The notes under the pieces were generated by a model that worked only from the letters and a program-made list of their open reading frames with translations, was not told where the DNA came from and ran no database searches. Source: Cercis canadensis (Eukaryota; Streptophyta; Magnoliopsida; Fabales; Fabaceae). Taken from it: a stretch of 64,000 bases of DNA. The stretch covers positions 1,973,979 to 2,037,978 of the forward strand of contig QAOA01005271.1 in NCBI GenBank assembly GCA_003255065.1, read 5' to 3'. Positions 1 through 13,684 of the stretch are shown piece after piece. Within the stretch, counting starts at the first letter, position 1. Every line of letters starts with the position of its first letter. Made by a program: the position numbers and the translations under genes.

Positions 1-3000
1 TTGTTTGATGTCTGCAAGATCAAGATCCAAATAGTAGGAGTCTGAGAACTCATCAATTTCTTCCTGTAACTTCTTTTTTGTCAATTCAGATTGGAAGAGG
101 AAGTACCTTGCAGAAAAAACAATTGAAATCAATAATATCATCAGATATGCTGTAAAAAAAGCTAAGTAAGTCTATGCTCAATCATGCCACTTACTTTGGT
201 TGTAAGCAGACAAGCTTCTTTTGCGCGCAGCAATCTAATACCCAAGTATAGTGAATGACATCACCATGACGCTTAGCTGCTTCATATTTGAACCCTGCCA
301 GATGACTGTCTGTATTAGATATTTGCTTAGAACTGTGACCTTTAGCATGCATGCCTGACATGCACACGCACACACACAAACCAGAGACAGAGAGAACCCT
401 TGCTATCTGCTGCAACACAATGGGTGACTGAGTTATTCAAATTCATTGAAAAGCCTCCCCCATTCTCAGCAACCATCTTGCGCAAGGAATCAAGAGAATG
501 AGATGGAGGCACATTAACAAAGTCTGTACATGTCAAGGGAAATTTTTTTGCAACAAGACTTCTCAAACCAGTTGGGACAATTGATATGGTACATCATATC
601 CCTAATGCACTTATAATGCCAACACCTCTAGAAAAATTTGTAAGATGAAAGGGTAAAGCGGCATAATATATCTTTGCAAAGGATAGAAAAGCTTTCATAC
701 TTTTTTTCCTTTTGGATAAAAGTAGAAATCTTATTAAGATAAGGGAAAGAAAAGGTATACGGCATCCTACTGAAGAAAACAAATAAAAGCAAATTACAAA
801 TAGAACAAAAGCAACGAGACATCATCAAAGTAAAGTACACCAGTCCCGCTGTATATTAGGCAATGACACCCCCTATAAATAACCATTGAGTCTATAAAGA
901 GGCCAATAAAACCATTCTATCATTGAGTCTATAAAGAGGCCAATAAAACCATTCTATCCCAAAAAAAGAGGCAGAGGAACAAACTTTGCTTTCTTTTTGT
1001 TTAAACATAACAAAATGCAATTTACTATGAGGAACACAAGTGAAATGGAGTTTGAAGGGATTACTTGTCTGCCTATGCAGCTGCTCTACTCGAGCATTTC
1101 GGATTTAGTGCAGACACAGGAAATCACATGTAAGTTAGAATAATAAATACGAGAGGAAGAAAAAGAAACAAGTAGTTCTAATAAACAATAATGTTAAAAG
1201 AAAAATCTAGCAGTTAGTTAGAGAGACAAATCATAGGTAACTAGCAAAACTCTTTAGGATACAAAACATCATATTTGAGAATATTAAGGAGCCCCCTTTA
1301 ACATTGGAAACATCAGTCTGAACTAAATGAGAAGGGACAATGGACATATTCTTCTTCTCTCCCCCCTTAGAGGATTTCATGAGTTTTGGTTTACTATCTT
1401 GCTTGCTGCCATGTTCAGTTCCCCTCTGTGTGGTACCATTGCCGGAATGCACCAGTTCTATAAATGCTGCAAAGGAGAGAAGGGGGAAAAAGGTAGTTTT
1501 ATAATATATGTCACATTTTCATCTCAACCATCTATTGAAGCCAAACTTGAAGGAAGAGGAAACGATAAAGAAGATAAAAATGTTTTAACTTTTAACGATC
1601 ATAAGTAAAACTGAAAACTAAGGAATTACTGTTGCAATTCCCTTACATTGCACATCGAGGCATTCATACCAAGCCTTGTCATATTTCACCCTATCAATTC
1701 GAGGAAATCTTAAGCTGTATGGTGCAGCAAATACCTGCAAATGCAACCACCCAAATAAAAACTGGGCATTTTAGTAGACACTAGATATCTAAGGACAAAC
1801 CTCAGATTCTATAGTTCGGATATCACTGGTTATAGACAGAATTATTGATCTGCGTTAAAACAAGGGCAAACATTGATCAACATCAAAAATGCAAACAGCA
1901 TGTACATTAGACAATATGCTGAATATACTTACTTTTCGGGGCTCTCAACCCACACATCAGGTCTTTCTTTCGAATGATTAGTAACTTGATAAAAACTTGG
2001 TGGCCTCTTTTTTGGATATTCATACTTTCTAGCAAAAGATAGACAGAAATTCAAATTAAAACTTGGAGATAACTTTTTAACTTTAATCCCATAATTGTTG
2101 TTTAAATGCAGCAGACTTCACAGCCAATGTAAAAACGCATTCCTGACCTAATCCTAGTCCAAAACTGTATATATTAATGTCTCATATAGTTTAATCTCAG
2201 CAGCACTTTTCTCATCTAGGAAATGACTGATGTGAAAAGCCAACTTAAATTTCATTTACCTCGTTAATTATTTTCACTCACACATGTAAGTTACCTGAAA
2301 TAAGGCTTCAGTTTGGTTACTACAGCATCTAGCTCATCATCAGAAAGTCCAGTACCAACTCTACAAAAGGAGATAAATCTGCAACAGAAAGAAAGATCTG
2401 AACCATCTGTCACTGTGAACAGAAGTCAAATACATTAATTTCATGTGTCATAATTCTCTACAAGGAGAATATATGTAATGTAAGAAAGCTTTCTGACAGT
2501 TCAATGCAATGCACAACTCACCTTTCAGATATTATTTTAGTGGCAATGGATAAATGTTCGTCTACAAAACTATTTTAGTATAACCCCAACTTAAAAACTT
2601 AATTTTAGAGACAGGCCAGACAGCTAGCCGTTACCATCATATATTTCAAGAGATATATTAGACAGGAGTTGCTAGCCATTATCCACATGTCATTTTATCA
2701 AATTCATTTTTTCACCCATTTTTTCCACCCCTCTTTTGTGGATGAAGCCAACAGTTTTTTCACTGAAATGAGCAGAATCAGGTTTCAACCATAACCTTAT
2801 CAAATTTCCATATTTGCAAAGAGAAAATCTATTAAGAGACATAGCAAATAAACTAAAATAAAATCTCACCCAAATTGCAAGGACCCCACTTGGTCCAAAA
2901 TTTGACCGGAATTAGCAACATACAGCTAAACATCTGATTTCTTAACTATTCATCCTACAGCAAGAGAAGTGTTGCATAGCGAGACAAAGTAACTACACAA

Positions 3001-6000
3001 AGGAAGAAGATAATACAAATATTCATACTTTGTGGGATGTGTATTTGAAGACGGGCGCTCTGCAAGGCCCACTAAGAATTGAGCAACCTGTAATGAAAAA
3101 CATGCTCCCACAAGTACGTTAACAGAACAAAAGAATAATTTGGTAAGAACTCAAATTCTATGGAAAAAGGACCAGACCTCCCCTCCATGTCGTCCAGAGC
3201 CATAATAACCCCCTACAAAAAGTCAAAAATAACAAAGTCAAAGAACTATTTCAAAAACTATATGCTCCTCTAGGACAAATAGAAATTTAAAGAAGGAATT
3301 CATATATACCTATGATAAGTACATCCAGATCAGAACCGGGATGTACATACTCAGGCTTCAATTTCAGCCATTTTCCACTGCGATCACTAGGTTCCCATTT
3401 GGAACCAAGGTCCTTCAGAACAATACCTTCATCTCTAAATAAAGAAGAAAAATTACATGCCTCAAAATAAGTATGTGCAACTTCATTTTACAAATACATA
3501 ATTAGGCCATTTCAAAAGACAATTATCCAAAACCAACTAGAAATTCAACACATGAAACTACTGTAGCCATCAGATTTCTCCAACTTAGCTTGATACTTTG
3601 AGAAGAGATTATATGCTTACGAACAGATACATATGTACAATTATACATAAGTAAAGCAAATATAACAAGGTACCTTGCACCCAGACATCGGCCGAGGTGA
3701 AGGACCTGCCCCCATAATCTATTTAGCCTAGAAAAACAAATTGAGAGAAAGAAAGAGATGGGCAGCACAGAAGGACCAAGGAATCAGAGACCTAAGTCCT
3801 CCTAAATCGAACTATGGCTAGATTAAGTCCCGTATCTTTTATTCAAACATATATAAACATGGATCCAGCACAGGAAATAGGGGAGACATAAGAGTGCCGG
3901 TGAACCATAGGCATCCAACAGTATGTCATACATATTCAACACAGAACATGTGACCTCTCTTGAAGTGCTAGTGTTTCATAGATCCTAATTAGCCATCCCT
4001 TTGTGAGTAAACCATCACCATCCGCAACATGCTATAATTAACATTCAATCCAGAAAGTTCTCAACCATCATTAAACCCAACTTCAGGCCTTCCCTAAATC
4101 TAACTTCTCTTCTTGCCACATTATATTCCAGCAACTAAACAGCTATCAATTAAATGTGAGATTTTCCGAATTCCTGTAGATTACACTGTCTTTTAACAAG
4201 TCTCAAAAGAATCAATGGGAGACGGTCAACAGAAATAACAGATTCATGCTTCAAATAGTTACATGTAGCCTCAGATACACAAAATGAATGAGGCTTTTTG
4301 CTGACCTATTCTCTATGGTTTCTTTGAAAAATCTCTCAACTTCATCCACATTATGAGCAACAAATGACCAACAAGGCTCCCCTGCATAAGAGCATCCGTG
4401 AGAATAAATTAACAATCAACAGAGAATCATCTGATGTATTCTTTAACAATAAGCACGAAGTCACAAAATTTATGTTAGCATATGAGAATACATTAGACAA
4501 TAAACAGAGAATAAAGTGAAATTTTGCAATATGTTGAAGCCAATCAAATAGATAGTATTATTGGCCACTCTGACAAATTTTATTAAACCCAATAGACTTC
4601 TGTTCCAAACTTCCAATGTCAATAGACTAGGCATAAGAGTATAAAAGATAAGCATATTGCTAGTAAAATTGTTGATGCATGCTCAAGATTGAAATTGTGC
4701 AAAATCATAAAAATTATAATTTATCAAACTTCAGAATGACATACAAGAATATAGCAATAGATGGCTAGGGTAAGGATAAGCATCAGGATACACCAGATTT
4801 TAGTAGGAAATACTAAATCACTTGGCTGACTAACAACATCCAATTTATGGATCAGATGAACGATTACTCCCATGTAAGGGGAAAAAATCTTTCATTGATT
4901 TCTAAAAGAATCTTACCAGAAGAATGATGAGTGTTGAGACCACCATTAGGTACTAAAATTTCAAAACGACCCTTCAAGGGCCTCACAACTTTACGGAGAA
5001 GCTCATGTCGTTCCTTCAAGCTTTGGTGAATTACACTAGTATCTCCAACATAAAGTATATCAAAAGCAACATCTAGCAACTCTCAAGTCAAGGTACACAG
5101 ATATAAACTTTAATCAGATCTTGCATTAGAGTATTTCTATAATCATCTTCCATTTGATACCAAAACCCCTGATAGTTGGACCTAATTGTTGAAATGACCA
5201 GGTACAAGAAGGATACAGCATAACTGCATTAATAAAAGAACATAAAGAGGATAGAAAAAGTTAAACTCCAACTTGACAGTTTTCAATTAAAAAAAAAAAA
5301 AAAAAAGAATCAAGAAGATCCAAAAATGAGGACCTGTCTATCACTATCAAGTCCGTCCCTTGCTGCCTTGGCTGTGAAGGGACAAAAAAATGTAAATCCC
5401 AAATGCTTCTGAAGTAAAAGCAGTATGATGAGAAGGGATTAAAAAAAATGGAACTAAGCCAAATAAAAGATTGAGTACCTATTTCCTGATTTGAACCAAA
5501 TTCAGCAAAACGATTCAATAATGTGTCCCAGACCAGCATTTCACCATCAAGTATACACCTAAATAAAATCACAGGGCAAAAAAATTAACGTAGAAAGTTT
5601 TTTAAAGAAATAGTATATCATTTTTCAAACTAAACAAAGACATAATGTTGATAACGGATGCATTTCACACATCGGCATATACTTCAAACTCAAGTATCAC
5701 TGTTATCTCCTTTTTCTTTTTTCCAAATAAAAGAAGAACTTTTGTTGATGAAAAAGAATGGAGTAAATAAACAACAGAGTATAAGGTACCCTCTGAAAGA
5801 AGGGAAAAAAAATAAAATAAGATAACGAAAACATAGGGAAGAAAAAATTCACACATATAATGCTGAGTTTGAAATCCTATGTTACATTTTCTTTCTGCAT
5901 AACTAACATGATTTTCATTTCAGGTGATTGCTATTGCTATCTTCATGAGGAGTACCGAGAAAAGGAATGCATTCCTACCAACACGCACTTGAGATATTAG

Positions 6001-9000
6001 TGTCCTATGCCACCTAAAGTGCTTTTGTAATCGGCATAAACAATCATAAGATTTAAGCACCTTCATGACAGTGAGCAAGTTTTACTTCTGACCAACCTTC
6101 AAGAAACTATTTCACACTACATTCATAAGTGTTAAAATTATCATGTGCCAGACTTAGCATGCCTAGTAGTGACAGTATTTGTAATCCACTAAAGCATTGC
6201 AAGAGAAGCGTAGAACAACCATGGAGCAATAAAAAGATGAAATTCCCCCCTCTCCCTGAATAACACACACACTCCTCTAAATCATAGTTCCACCCATAAA
6301 AAAATAAAAAAGCAAAATGAATGGGACAGAAATGAAAGGAAATAAACAAAATTGTGGTCAATAAAAACTTGACGCAAATATTCACCGATCCACCAGAATG
6401 TTTTGTATTATGATGTCCGACATTGCATGTCCATATTCAGAATGATCAAGAAAGTTCCTGCAATACAGAAGACATATAAGTTAGGATTTGAGAAAATTAG
6501 AAACAGTAAAACATTTTCAGAAATACCCAGGCAAGTAGAAAACCACATAGAACAATTGACAGATAATGTCACATCATGTAACTTCTTCAACGTATATATT
6601 TTTCATAAATGAGAAATAAACATTCATGGCTAAAAGTCAGAAACAAACAAAAAAAAATTAGAGAGGAGGAGGCAAGAATCCTACTAAGATGAAAAGTTCA
6701 AATCCTCAAAAATGAAGGTAATAAATTAGGAAAATCAGTTACATATATACATATGCACCTGCCTTGAGTAGAAATGTGTATCTGTTCCATTTTTATGAAT
6801 TTGGATGCGATCACCATCAAGTTTGCACTCTACAACCACATCCTTCCCATGAAGCTAAATGAACAAAGAAAGATATGAAAAAGATTTATGTCAGTAGTAA
6901 ATATCAAACTAGTGAATAGACTTTTGCATGAAATCATGGATATTGATACACCAAACAACTAAAAATAATTATTATAGTGCTTCATTGCTTTTTCTGTATT
7001 CAAAGCCAACTCAGACAGAAGAATGCATAATGTTATGAGATAATTTATGGTTGAACAGGTAGACAGCACAACTAGGTTTTGTTCTGGATTCAAATTTGGC
7101 CAATTCAAACTTGTCAGGAAGCGGGTTTAGAGATACACTTGGACAAGTGAAATCGACACTTAAAAATTGACAGATATTCACCAGTTCCACTACTGAGCTG
7201 AGGTTGGTCAAATTTGGCCCAATTCACACTCCGTAGAGATACTTTTCAGATCATTACCCAATTATGTTGGATACAGAGCTGATTTGCAGAGAGTTCTGTA
7301 GATCTGATACAAGGTTCGCAAAACCGATTCATTGTAAAGACAGTTCAAGGCATGTCCTAGCTAAAAATTGAAAGCTTTATAGGATGATTTGTTGGATGGA
7401 ACATATATGATTTTGGAGATTGGAGGATAAGAAGAAATTGCTTAATGGAGTTTAAATTCTTAATTCCGCAAGCATAGGGAGCTTATTTGAGGAAGAATTT
7501 TCTAAGTAGGCTGCCTAGTTTGGGAAATTGAGCCAGAATTGATCAAGAAGAAAGAGGAAACAAAATATTTTTTTTCTCACGGTATGGCCAACTCACAGAA
7601 AGAGAACTCCACTTCCTCTATCCTTACTAATCAGATGGACATGTAATCAAAAAGTAACATTGTGGATGGAGTGGTAAGCTTTTATGCAAAGTTATAAAGA
7701 GGAAGAGAATGGAGAATAATCATGGATATAATGGAATTTGACAAAGTACTGGAAAAGGGGGTGTTTTGGCAGCATTCAAAGCTGGGTAAAGTAAGCTCCA
7801 GGCCAAGTTGTGCCTCTGTGGCTATTTTTCAGTGTCGTGAGAAGGTGGTCTCCAAGACTTTCATAGGAGGTGAAGATAAAAAGAGAGTTTCATCACTTAC
7901 TTATTTGTTTGGGTGCTTTGCAAAACCTCAGAATGCAAATTCATTTAAACATTAATGGCTGTAAATATAATCAATTAAATTAATTCATGCACTCCTTACT
8001 AAGTAAAATTACTCTGAAGATCTCTAACTAATATCTTATCCATCAAAGAGAAAAAAGACAATACAGAAGACAAAACAAGCATGTTAGCTCTGTACAAACT
8101 AATATACCATCAACTAGGATGAGGATGATAGATGATTTGGTTGAAACATAGTGAACTTGGTTTGAGTTTGGTGAAACAAACCTTTTTCCATGCTTCAGAT
8201 GCATTAGCAACTCTCTTAGCTAGTTGAGGACGCACTGCTTTTCCAACTTCAATGTCCTATATAAACAAAATAGAAGATTTAACTTCTTTAAACTATCAAT
8301 ATAAAACAGATATAAGAAGCAGTGTGAATAATCCAAAATATTGACTTTAGTTGATAACTATGATAGCAAAGACTTGACCATGTCCTAACATACTAACTAG
8401 GGGTTCCAGAGAGCAGTATGAAGCATAGCAGTTTGATCAAAAAAATGTAGAAAGCACTTCAAAGAATAAAGAAGTTAAGCATTGGCATTATCTTAAAGAA
8501 AAATAAGAGTTTCAGAAATAATTTCAGTACAAACCTGTCGCTTGTGGCGTTGATTTCGATCCTTCAGCTTTTCACAAACTAGTTTCAAGTCACAAGTCAC
8601 ATTAAACATGTCTTCAGCATCTGGATGGAATTCATGAAAGATGCTTTTTTCACTAATTCCCAGCTTTAGATCTGCAACAGGATTTTAAAACATGCTTAAA
8701 GCTTAAATAAGATATTGGAATCAATACACAGGTGTAAATGAAAGACACCTTTGAGAATTATCATGATAATCCACTTCATTTCCTGTGCATTTGTCTTTTT
8801 GATAAGGGTAGAAAGAACCAAAGCCTTCTCAGCCCTGTAATCATGGTCACACCATACAAGATCATGAAAACACTGTAAACAACAATGTAGACAGACGCTA
8901 AGAACCACACATGATATTGTATGCATCAGTAATGATATGAATTGTTGTATGCATCAATAATAACAGATTATCTCACTTCTGGTGTCCAAACACTCAGAAA

Positions 9001-9943
9001 ACAAGGAGTTAATAATAGATGGATGTCTAGCAGTTTCTGACTTCTGAGACCCAGTTACAGGTACAGGCAATGATAAAGTCTGGAAAGAATCATATGGTGC
9101 ACCTATTTTCGCTTGAAGCCAATTGGTCAAGCAGATCATTTAACTCCTTTATTGTCAAATCACCGGATTGCATCCCTTGCCTACGTTGCAGCACCTGTGT
9201 CACAAAGAAGAACGTGATAATGGAAACATGTTATTCTTTCCCCATTTCATTTTTTAGATCAATAATTGACCAAAATTACTAAATGCAAGTGAAACAATAT
9301 GATGGTGCATGAAACACAGCTTGACTTCTAGTAATATTTACCTACGCCTCTGAAACTTATCGCTCAAAGTTCAAACTTTAAAGCATACAAGTGACGATTG
9401 GGGTACAAAGATTTAATATATCATTATTGATGACTTAATGTGACCAAAAAAGGAGAAATTTCATTCGTAGAAACCCCGAGGAAAGCAGAATCTCAAACTC
9501 AAAGGGGGAACACAAATGTCAAATGGCCCCTACCGAGAAGAGTTCTAAACTATCGTGAACCAAAAGAATTAAAAAAAAAAAAAAATCAAATGAAGGGGGA
9601 AGAAGAGAACCTCTGCGGCGACTAGGGCGAAGTTTCCGACATTGGCGCCGGTTTTTGCACCACCTTTGCGCCAATTGACGAGGCGAAGAGCGTCCTCGGA
9701 ATCCCTGGACATGCCAAGAGCGTCAATGAGGGAAGTAGCGAGAACGGACTCCTTGAGTCCATAGGAGCCTCGCTCGCGATCGAGATTGGGAAGAATCAAG
9801 CGAATTGCGGTGAAGTAGTTCTTGTCTTTGCAGAAGGAGTCGAGGAATTTTCGGAACTTGGAGCGCTTCTTGGCTGAGGACTTACTCCTCTGTATCCATG
9901 TGAAGAGGCTGCATAGAACGCTAAACTTGGTCTGCTCCGTCAT
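1..9943 (-). CDS. LIG4: DNA ligase IV, 3' end beyond the window
   Basis: ATP-dependent ligase that seals double-strand breaks in non-homologous end joining, acting in the nucleus with XRCC4. Exons in coding order: 9611-9943, 9103-9194, 8749-8834, 8535-8671, 8182-8256, 6763-6854, 6386-6457, 5479-5558, 5334-5371, 4917-5079, 4306-4381, 3310-3434, 3178-3212, 3029-3087, 2295-2378, 1933-2028, 1801-1849, 1647-1734, 1263-1466, 398-523, 195-294, 1-106. These give 772 residues in one uninterrupted frame; Arabidopsis LIG4, from memory, has about 1,200. The N-terminal DNA-binding domain is followed by motif I, KLDGDR, with the AMP-accepting lysine at residue 252. Motif IV is EGIVLK and motif V KLKPEY. 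The first BRCT domain (about 655-745) contains FSMNLNNSVTHCV and VIHYTWVLDCC. BRCT2 should lie left of position 1. The start matches the conserved MTEQTKFSVL opening. The intron between 6763 and 6457 needs a GC donor. Confidence 0.96.
884..957. repeat. Perfect 37-bp tandem duplication in a LIG4 intron
   Basis: A 37-bp unit starting CATTGAGTCTATAAAGAGGC occurs at 884-920 and again at 921-957 without mismatch. It lies in the intron between the exons at 1263-1466 and 398-523, so it does not affect the protein. Confidence 0.9.
6458..6762 (-). other. GC-AG intron in LIG4
   Basis: The upstream exon ends TACTCAAG and the intron begins GCAGGTGCAT. The downstream exon begins GAACTTTCTTGATC after TTGCAG. 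Splicing at the GC restores the family peptide SRNFLDH (AG+G = Arg). Using the GT four bases further on would read Glu-Leu-Ser-stop in the next exon. The donor context AAG/GC is usual for the minor GC-AG class. Confidence 0.8.
6855..8181. other. Largest LIG4 intron, no recognisable content
   Basis: This 1.3-kb intron separates the exon ending in AWKK from the exon that carries the active-site lysine. It contains a 77-codon plus-strand open frame at 7722-7955 without recognisable similarity. I see no terminal repeats, poly-A tail or target-site duplication that would prove an insertion. Confidence 0.6.
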
Positions 9944-11101
9944 TTCATTTGCACCAAAACAAAACTATCACTCTCTCACTCTGAAACATTTATTGCTAGC
10001 CTGCAACAAATGCACTGAACTGGGTTTTCAACCGCCAAGCTTCAGTGTCAAAACTTAATTGGCGCAAAGCGGGGTCGACATGTTTCAACTTTGCACACGC
10101 CACCGACTTGCTAGATACGCCTCTATTTGTAGAGAATAAACAAAAGGGTGGACACTGGAACTGGAAATATAAAATTGGCTATTTTTATATTTTGTGAAAG
10201 TGTGGTGTTGAATACTTGAAAGTCTTCCTACGCACTACTCTCTGTAGATCTTTGTAAGTTCAATTAAATTTATGTAATGAAAGGCTAAGTAACATGTTAA
10301 TGACATTACTAATTATTAATAACATTTCTTAAGTAACTTAACGGTACTATAATTTGTTAAACAGATATTTGTTCCGACTTTGATCCAAATAATATAGACT
10401 TTGGAAAAGTGTTAATGTTCCTTGCTGTATCCCCTCCTAAGTCAAAATTTAACTCATCAATAGAAAATAAAGATTATAACATTCTATTTTTTGTATTCAA
10501 ACTTTATAACATTTTTTTAACATATCATAATTAGTCAAAAGATTTTTCGAGAAGGTTAAGGTTTTATATCCCAACTAAAAATTCTAATTTTATCTACTAA
10601 ACAGTTTTTTAAAAAAAAATACCATGAAAAAGCTAGAGTGCTTTCTAATTAGGAAGTTAATATTATTGTGCTTGGTGAGATCCTAACAAAGTAACAAGCA
10701 TAAGGAAGGTGTTATGGGCATTCTGTATGTGTAGGGCACATGTTTTGCTTGACAGTAGATAGCGCAGGAAAGTGACGAAAACTATATAACCTCGTTGGAC
10801 ACAAGTACAAGTCATCTTTCTCTTTCACTGTTCATGACTCAAACCATCTGTTTATGGTTTAGAAATTTCAGATTAAAATGCTAGCAACAGCAGTAAATTC
10901 AAGGTACTTTGGGAAGACCAGAAAAATTTTTTTGGGGGGGNGAGGGGAAGTAGAATTAGGAAGACATCATTTCTCAATTTAATAATCACTTGTATGTTTC
11001 TTTTGTTACAATCAAGCTTCCCATAATCTACAGAAAGATGAACTAGCCATATTTTGTCCCCATGAAAATTCCATGAGCCCATGATTAGAAACAAAGCCGA
11101 A
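9944..11101. other. LIG4 5' flank and tautomerase 3' flank
   Basis: No coding potential was seen. The right part should hold the 3'UTR of the tautomerase gene. An N at 10941 follows a run of seven G and marks an unresolved homopolymer in the assembly. Confidence 0.6.
10058..10065 (-). promoter_or_regulatory. E2F-like site upstream of LIG4
   Basis: ATTGGCGC matches the plant E2F consensus WTTSSCSS and lies about 115 bp upstream of the LIG4 start codon. Several plant replication and repair genes are E2F-regulated, so the site is plausible, but an 8-bp match is weak evidence alone. Confidence 0.3.
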
Positions 11102-12565
11102 TCAAAAAGTTGAGCCATTGAACCCGAAGAATGAGCGCTGGGACAAAAGAAAGATCAAGTAAGTAATATGAACAAATAGAGCAAGAAACCATGTCAGATT
11201 GGAAAAGAAGAAGAAGAGTAATCATGGCATATATCTCATGTACAGAAAAAAAGAATTTCTCTCCATGTGACGGACCACTTTTTCTATGAGAGCAACATGA
11301 ATCATAAACATTCAGCAACAAAACAAGGTAAAGCTAGCATATGTTTTCTTAGTTCTTACAGACAAGCTGCCACTAAACAACACCATAAATCAATCTGCTA
11401 GAGTAACGCATATTATTATAAACCATGTTTTCACAGAAAAACAGGATTCATCTACAACCTATTTTAGCCATCTCCAGCAAACATTATAAGAAAAGGATCA
11501 TAATTTGGATGGATATATATATATATAGATAAAAAAATTATTCAAAGAAGACCAGATTTCTGGTGTATATTGTGACAATAGGACATGAAATTACTTCACA
11601 TCAAATAAGATTCTATCAAAAAAGCTGAACTTTGGTGACTGGTGAGTAGTCAGAAACAATGATCTTGAGATATTCTCAAAACTTGAATTATTTTACCTAT
11701 AAACCATAAAGAAAATATTGCGAACAATCATAATTAAGAAGTAATTTCTGTATTCTTCCTCTCTCCCAGTATACGGCTACAGTAGTAACTAGCAAAGATA
11801 TCTTAAAAAAACCCACACAAAAGCTATCACAAAACAAAGTCACAAATACCTGAACATCATAAAATTTGATATAAAAACGGGAGCTATCAATGGATAGCTT
11901 CGTTTGAAGAATCTCTGCGATTGTTGAACTCAATTTTCCATTAACACTTGATCCAAGGCCCCCAATGGAGATCAGTTCCCCATATGCAGCAGGTTCTTCA
12001 GTGCCACCAAATGCAATAGGCACTCCCCCATTGACCAAAATCATCACATACTGAAAACCAATAAAGAAAAGAAACAAAGTCTTATGTCAAATCACATCAT
12101 CATACCGAAAGCTAAAATAGCAGAAGAATTAATCAAGAGTAATCCATCAAATTACTAAAATCTGACTCAAAACTCAACATAAAAAAAACTGCTTCAAATA
12201 GCCACAATTTTGTTGATGGAATATAAAATTGGTAGCTTTCTAGAAAAAGTAAATGGGATCGATATTCTCCACTAAATGGGTCTTTATTAGTTTCAACTAA
12301 AGATTAATCTATTTCATCTGGGAGAAAAAGTGCCGACTTCAGTGAGTAATTTCATCGAACATCAGGTGGTCAGTACACAACATACCTAAGAATCAAACTA
12401 CAAGGGAAAGAAAACAGTATGTAATTGAAAGACGAGGGTATGAGGTGACTAAACTGATTCAGGTTTGCCAATGATTTTCGCAACAGCTTTGGTAGCGTCC
12501 CTGAGAATATCAGAGGCTACGACTGCATCCACAGGGATATTTGTGAAGAGGTTCAACGTCGGCAT
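11102..12565 (-). CDS. MDL: MIF/D-dopachrome tautomerase-like protein
   Basis: Small protein of the macrophage migration inhibitory factor superfamily. Plant members are called MDL; their cellular role is poorly defined, though they can interact with animal MIF receptors. Three exons: 12455-12565, 11850-12050 and 11102-11137. The product is 115 aa, the usual family size. It begins MPTLNLF, so proline-2, the N-terminal catalytic proline of tautomerases after Met removal, is present. The conserved IGKPES and PAAYGELISIGGLG segments follow, and the C-terminus is FFGFNGSTF. The third exon is only 36 nt. It does not end in the SKL peroxisomal signal of the MDL3 type, so a cytosolic MDL1/2-type protein is likelier. 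An in-frame extension upstream of this ATG is rejected because it would bury proline-2. Confidence 0.93.
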
Positions 12566-13684
12566 TGCTCTCTTGTTCTTGGTGCAGTGCAGCTGTTGAG
12601 GAAACCAGACGGGTGGCCTTCGGTAAAAGACTTGAGGATAACGGTCTTCACTCTTCAATCAGTTGGAACTCTACGCCGAAGTTTGAAGTTTCATTTGCTA
12701 ATGGAAGCTTGCTCATAGATAACGTCAATCACAACCACAACACAACACAGGCACTTTTTAAAAAAAAAAAAAGAAAAAAAAAACTTTTCTTTTCTAGCTT
12801 TATTTTTTTCGTTTATTTTTCAATACTTTAAAAAAACTAAAATAATTTCAAATGTAAATATTTTTTAAGTAAGTGCCTATAATTATTTGGTGTAAAATAA
12901 TTAAAATACCTCTCCAACATTATGTATTTTTTGAAACCTTATTTTTTAAAAAAAATAATAGAAAAAAAAGGATAAATTAAGACTAGTCTTAACTTAATTA
13001 GTTACCACAAAAAATATTTTATTTTTCTTTTTCTTCAGATAAATATCATCCTTTTGTTGTTGAATCTGGAAATAGTTAAAATAAATAATTGATTAATTTG
13101 AATTTAAAAATGAAATAGATGAAAAGAAGCTGAAGTTAACAAGAAGAAAAAAGTAAAGTTTAATTATTTAATTAAATTGGAAAAGTACTTATAAAATTAA
13201 TTTTTCGTTTTTGGTTACAGTTAATTGGCATTAAAATAATTAATTTATTTTAATAACCATGTGTTTAAATGAGACTCGAGGTATAAGTGTGAACGAGTAT
13301 TTGTGGCCTTATAATGTTGGTTCTCAGAGTAGTTTTCAACATACTTGTTCAAAGATAAAGTCAATCAACCCCCCTGCATGTGGCGCTAGTTCTGAATAAG
13401 TTGTTGGGACCAAAATACAATATGGAGAGAAGAAAGTATGAATATGGTAGGTAGGGCAAACATAAAATTATCAGAATCATATACAAAACAAAACAATGAA
13501 AATGGCTAAAATATTTCATTACATTCTGTTGACACTTCTCAACTGTTGACCACCTTGGAAATTAGCCACGATACAAGATGATATCAGACAAGAGGAGCGT
13601 GTTTTTGGTGGCTTCATACTAGATTCCAGCATTAATTGTAAAGGAACTAACACTGGTGGAGCCTATGAAGTTAAGGTGAACTAT
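12566..13684. other. Intergenic: tautomerase promoter and KH gene 3' flank
   Basis: AT-rich, with A-rich and T-rich runs at 12760-12840 and 12940-13030. The right end from about 13500 is probably 3'UTR of the KH-domain gene. No further gene is supported. Confidence 0.55.

Noticed and set aside
7722..7955. 77-codon plus-strand frame in the LIG4 intron as a transposon remnant
   Set aside because: No retroelement motifs, terminal repeats, tail or target-site duplication.
12566..12658. N-terminal extension of the tautomerase
   Set aside because: It would place residues before the catalytic proline-2, which must be N-terminal after Met removal.
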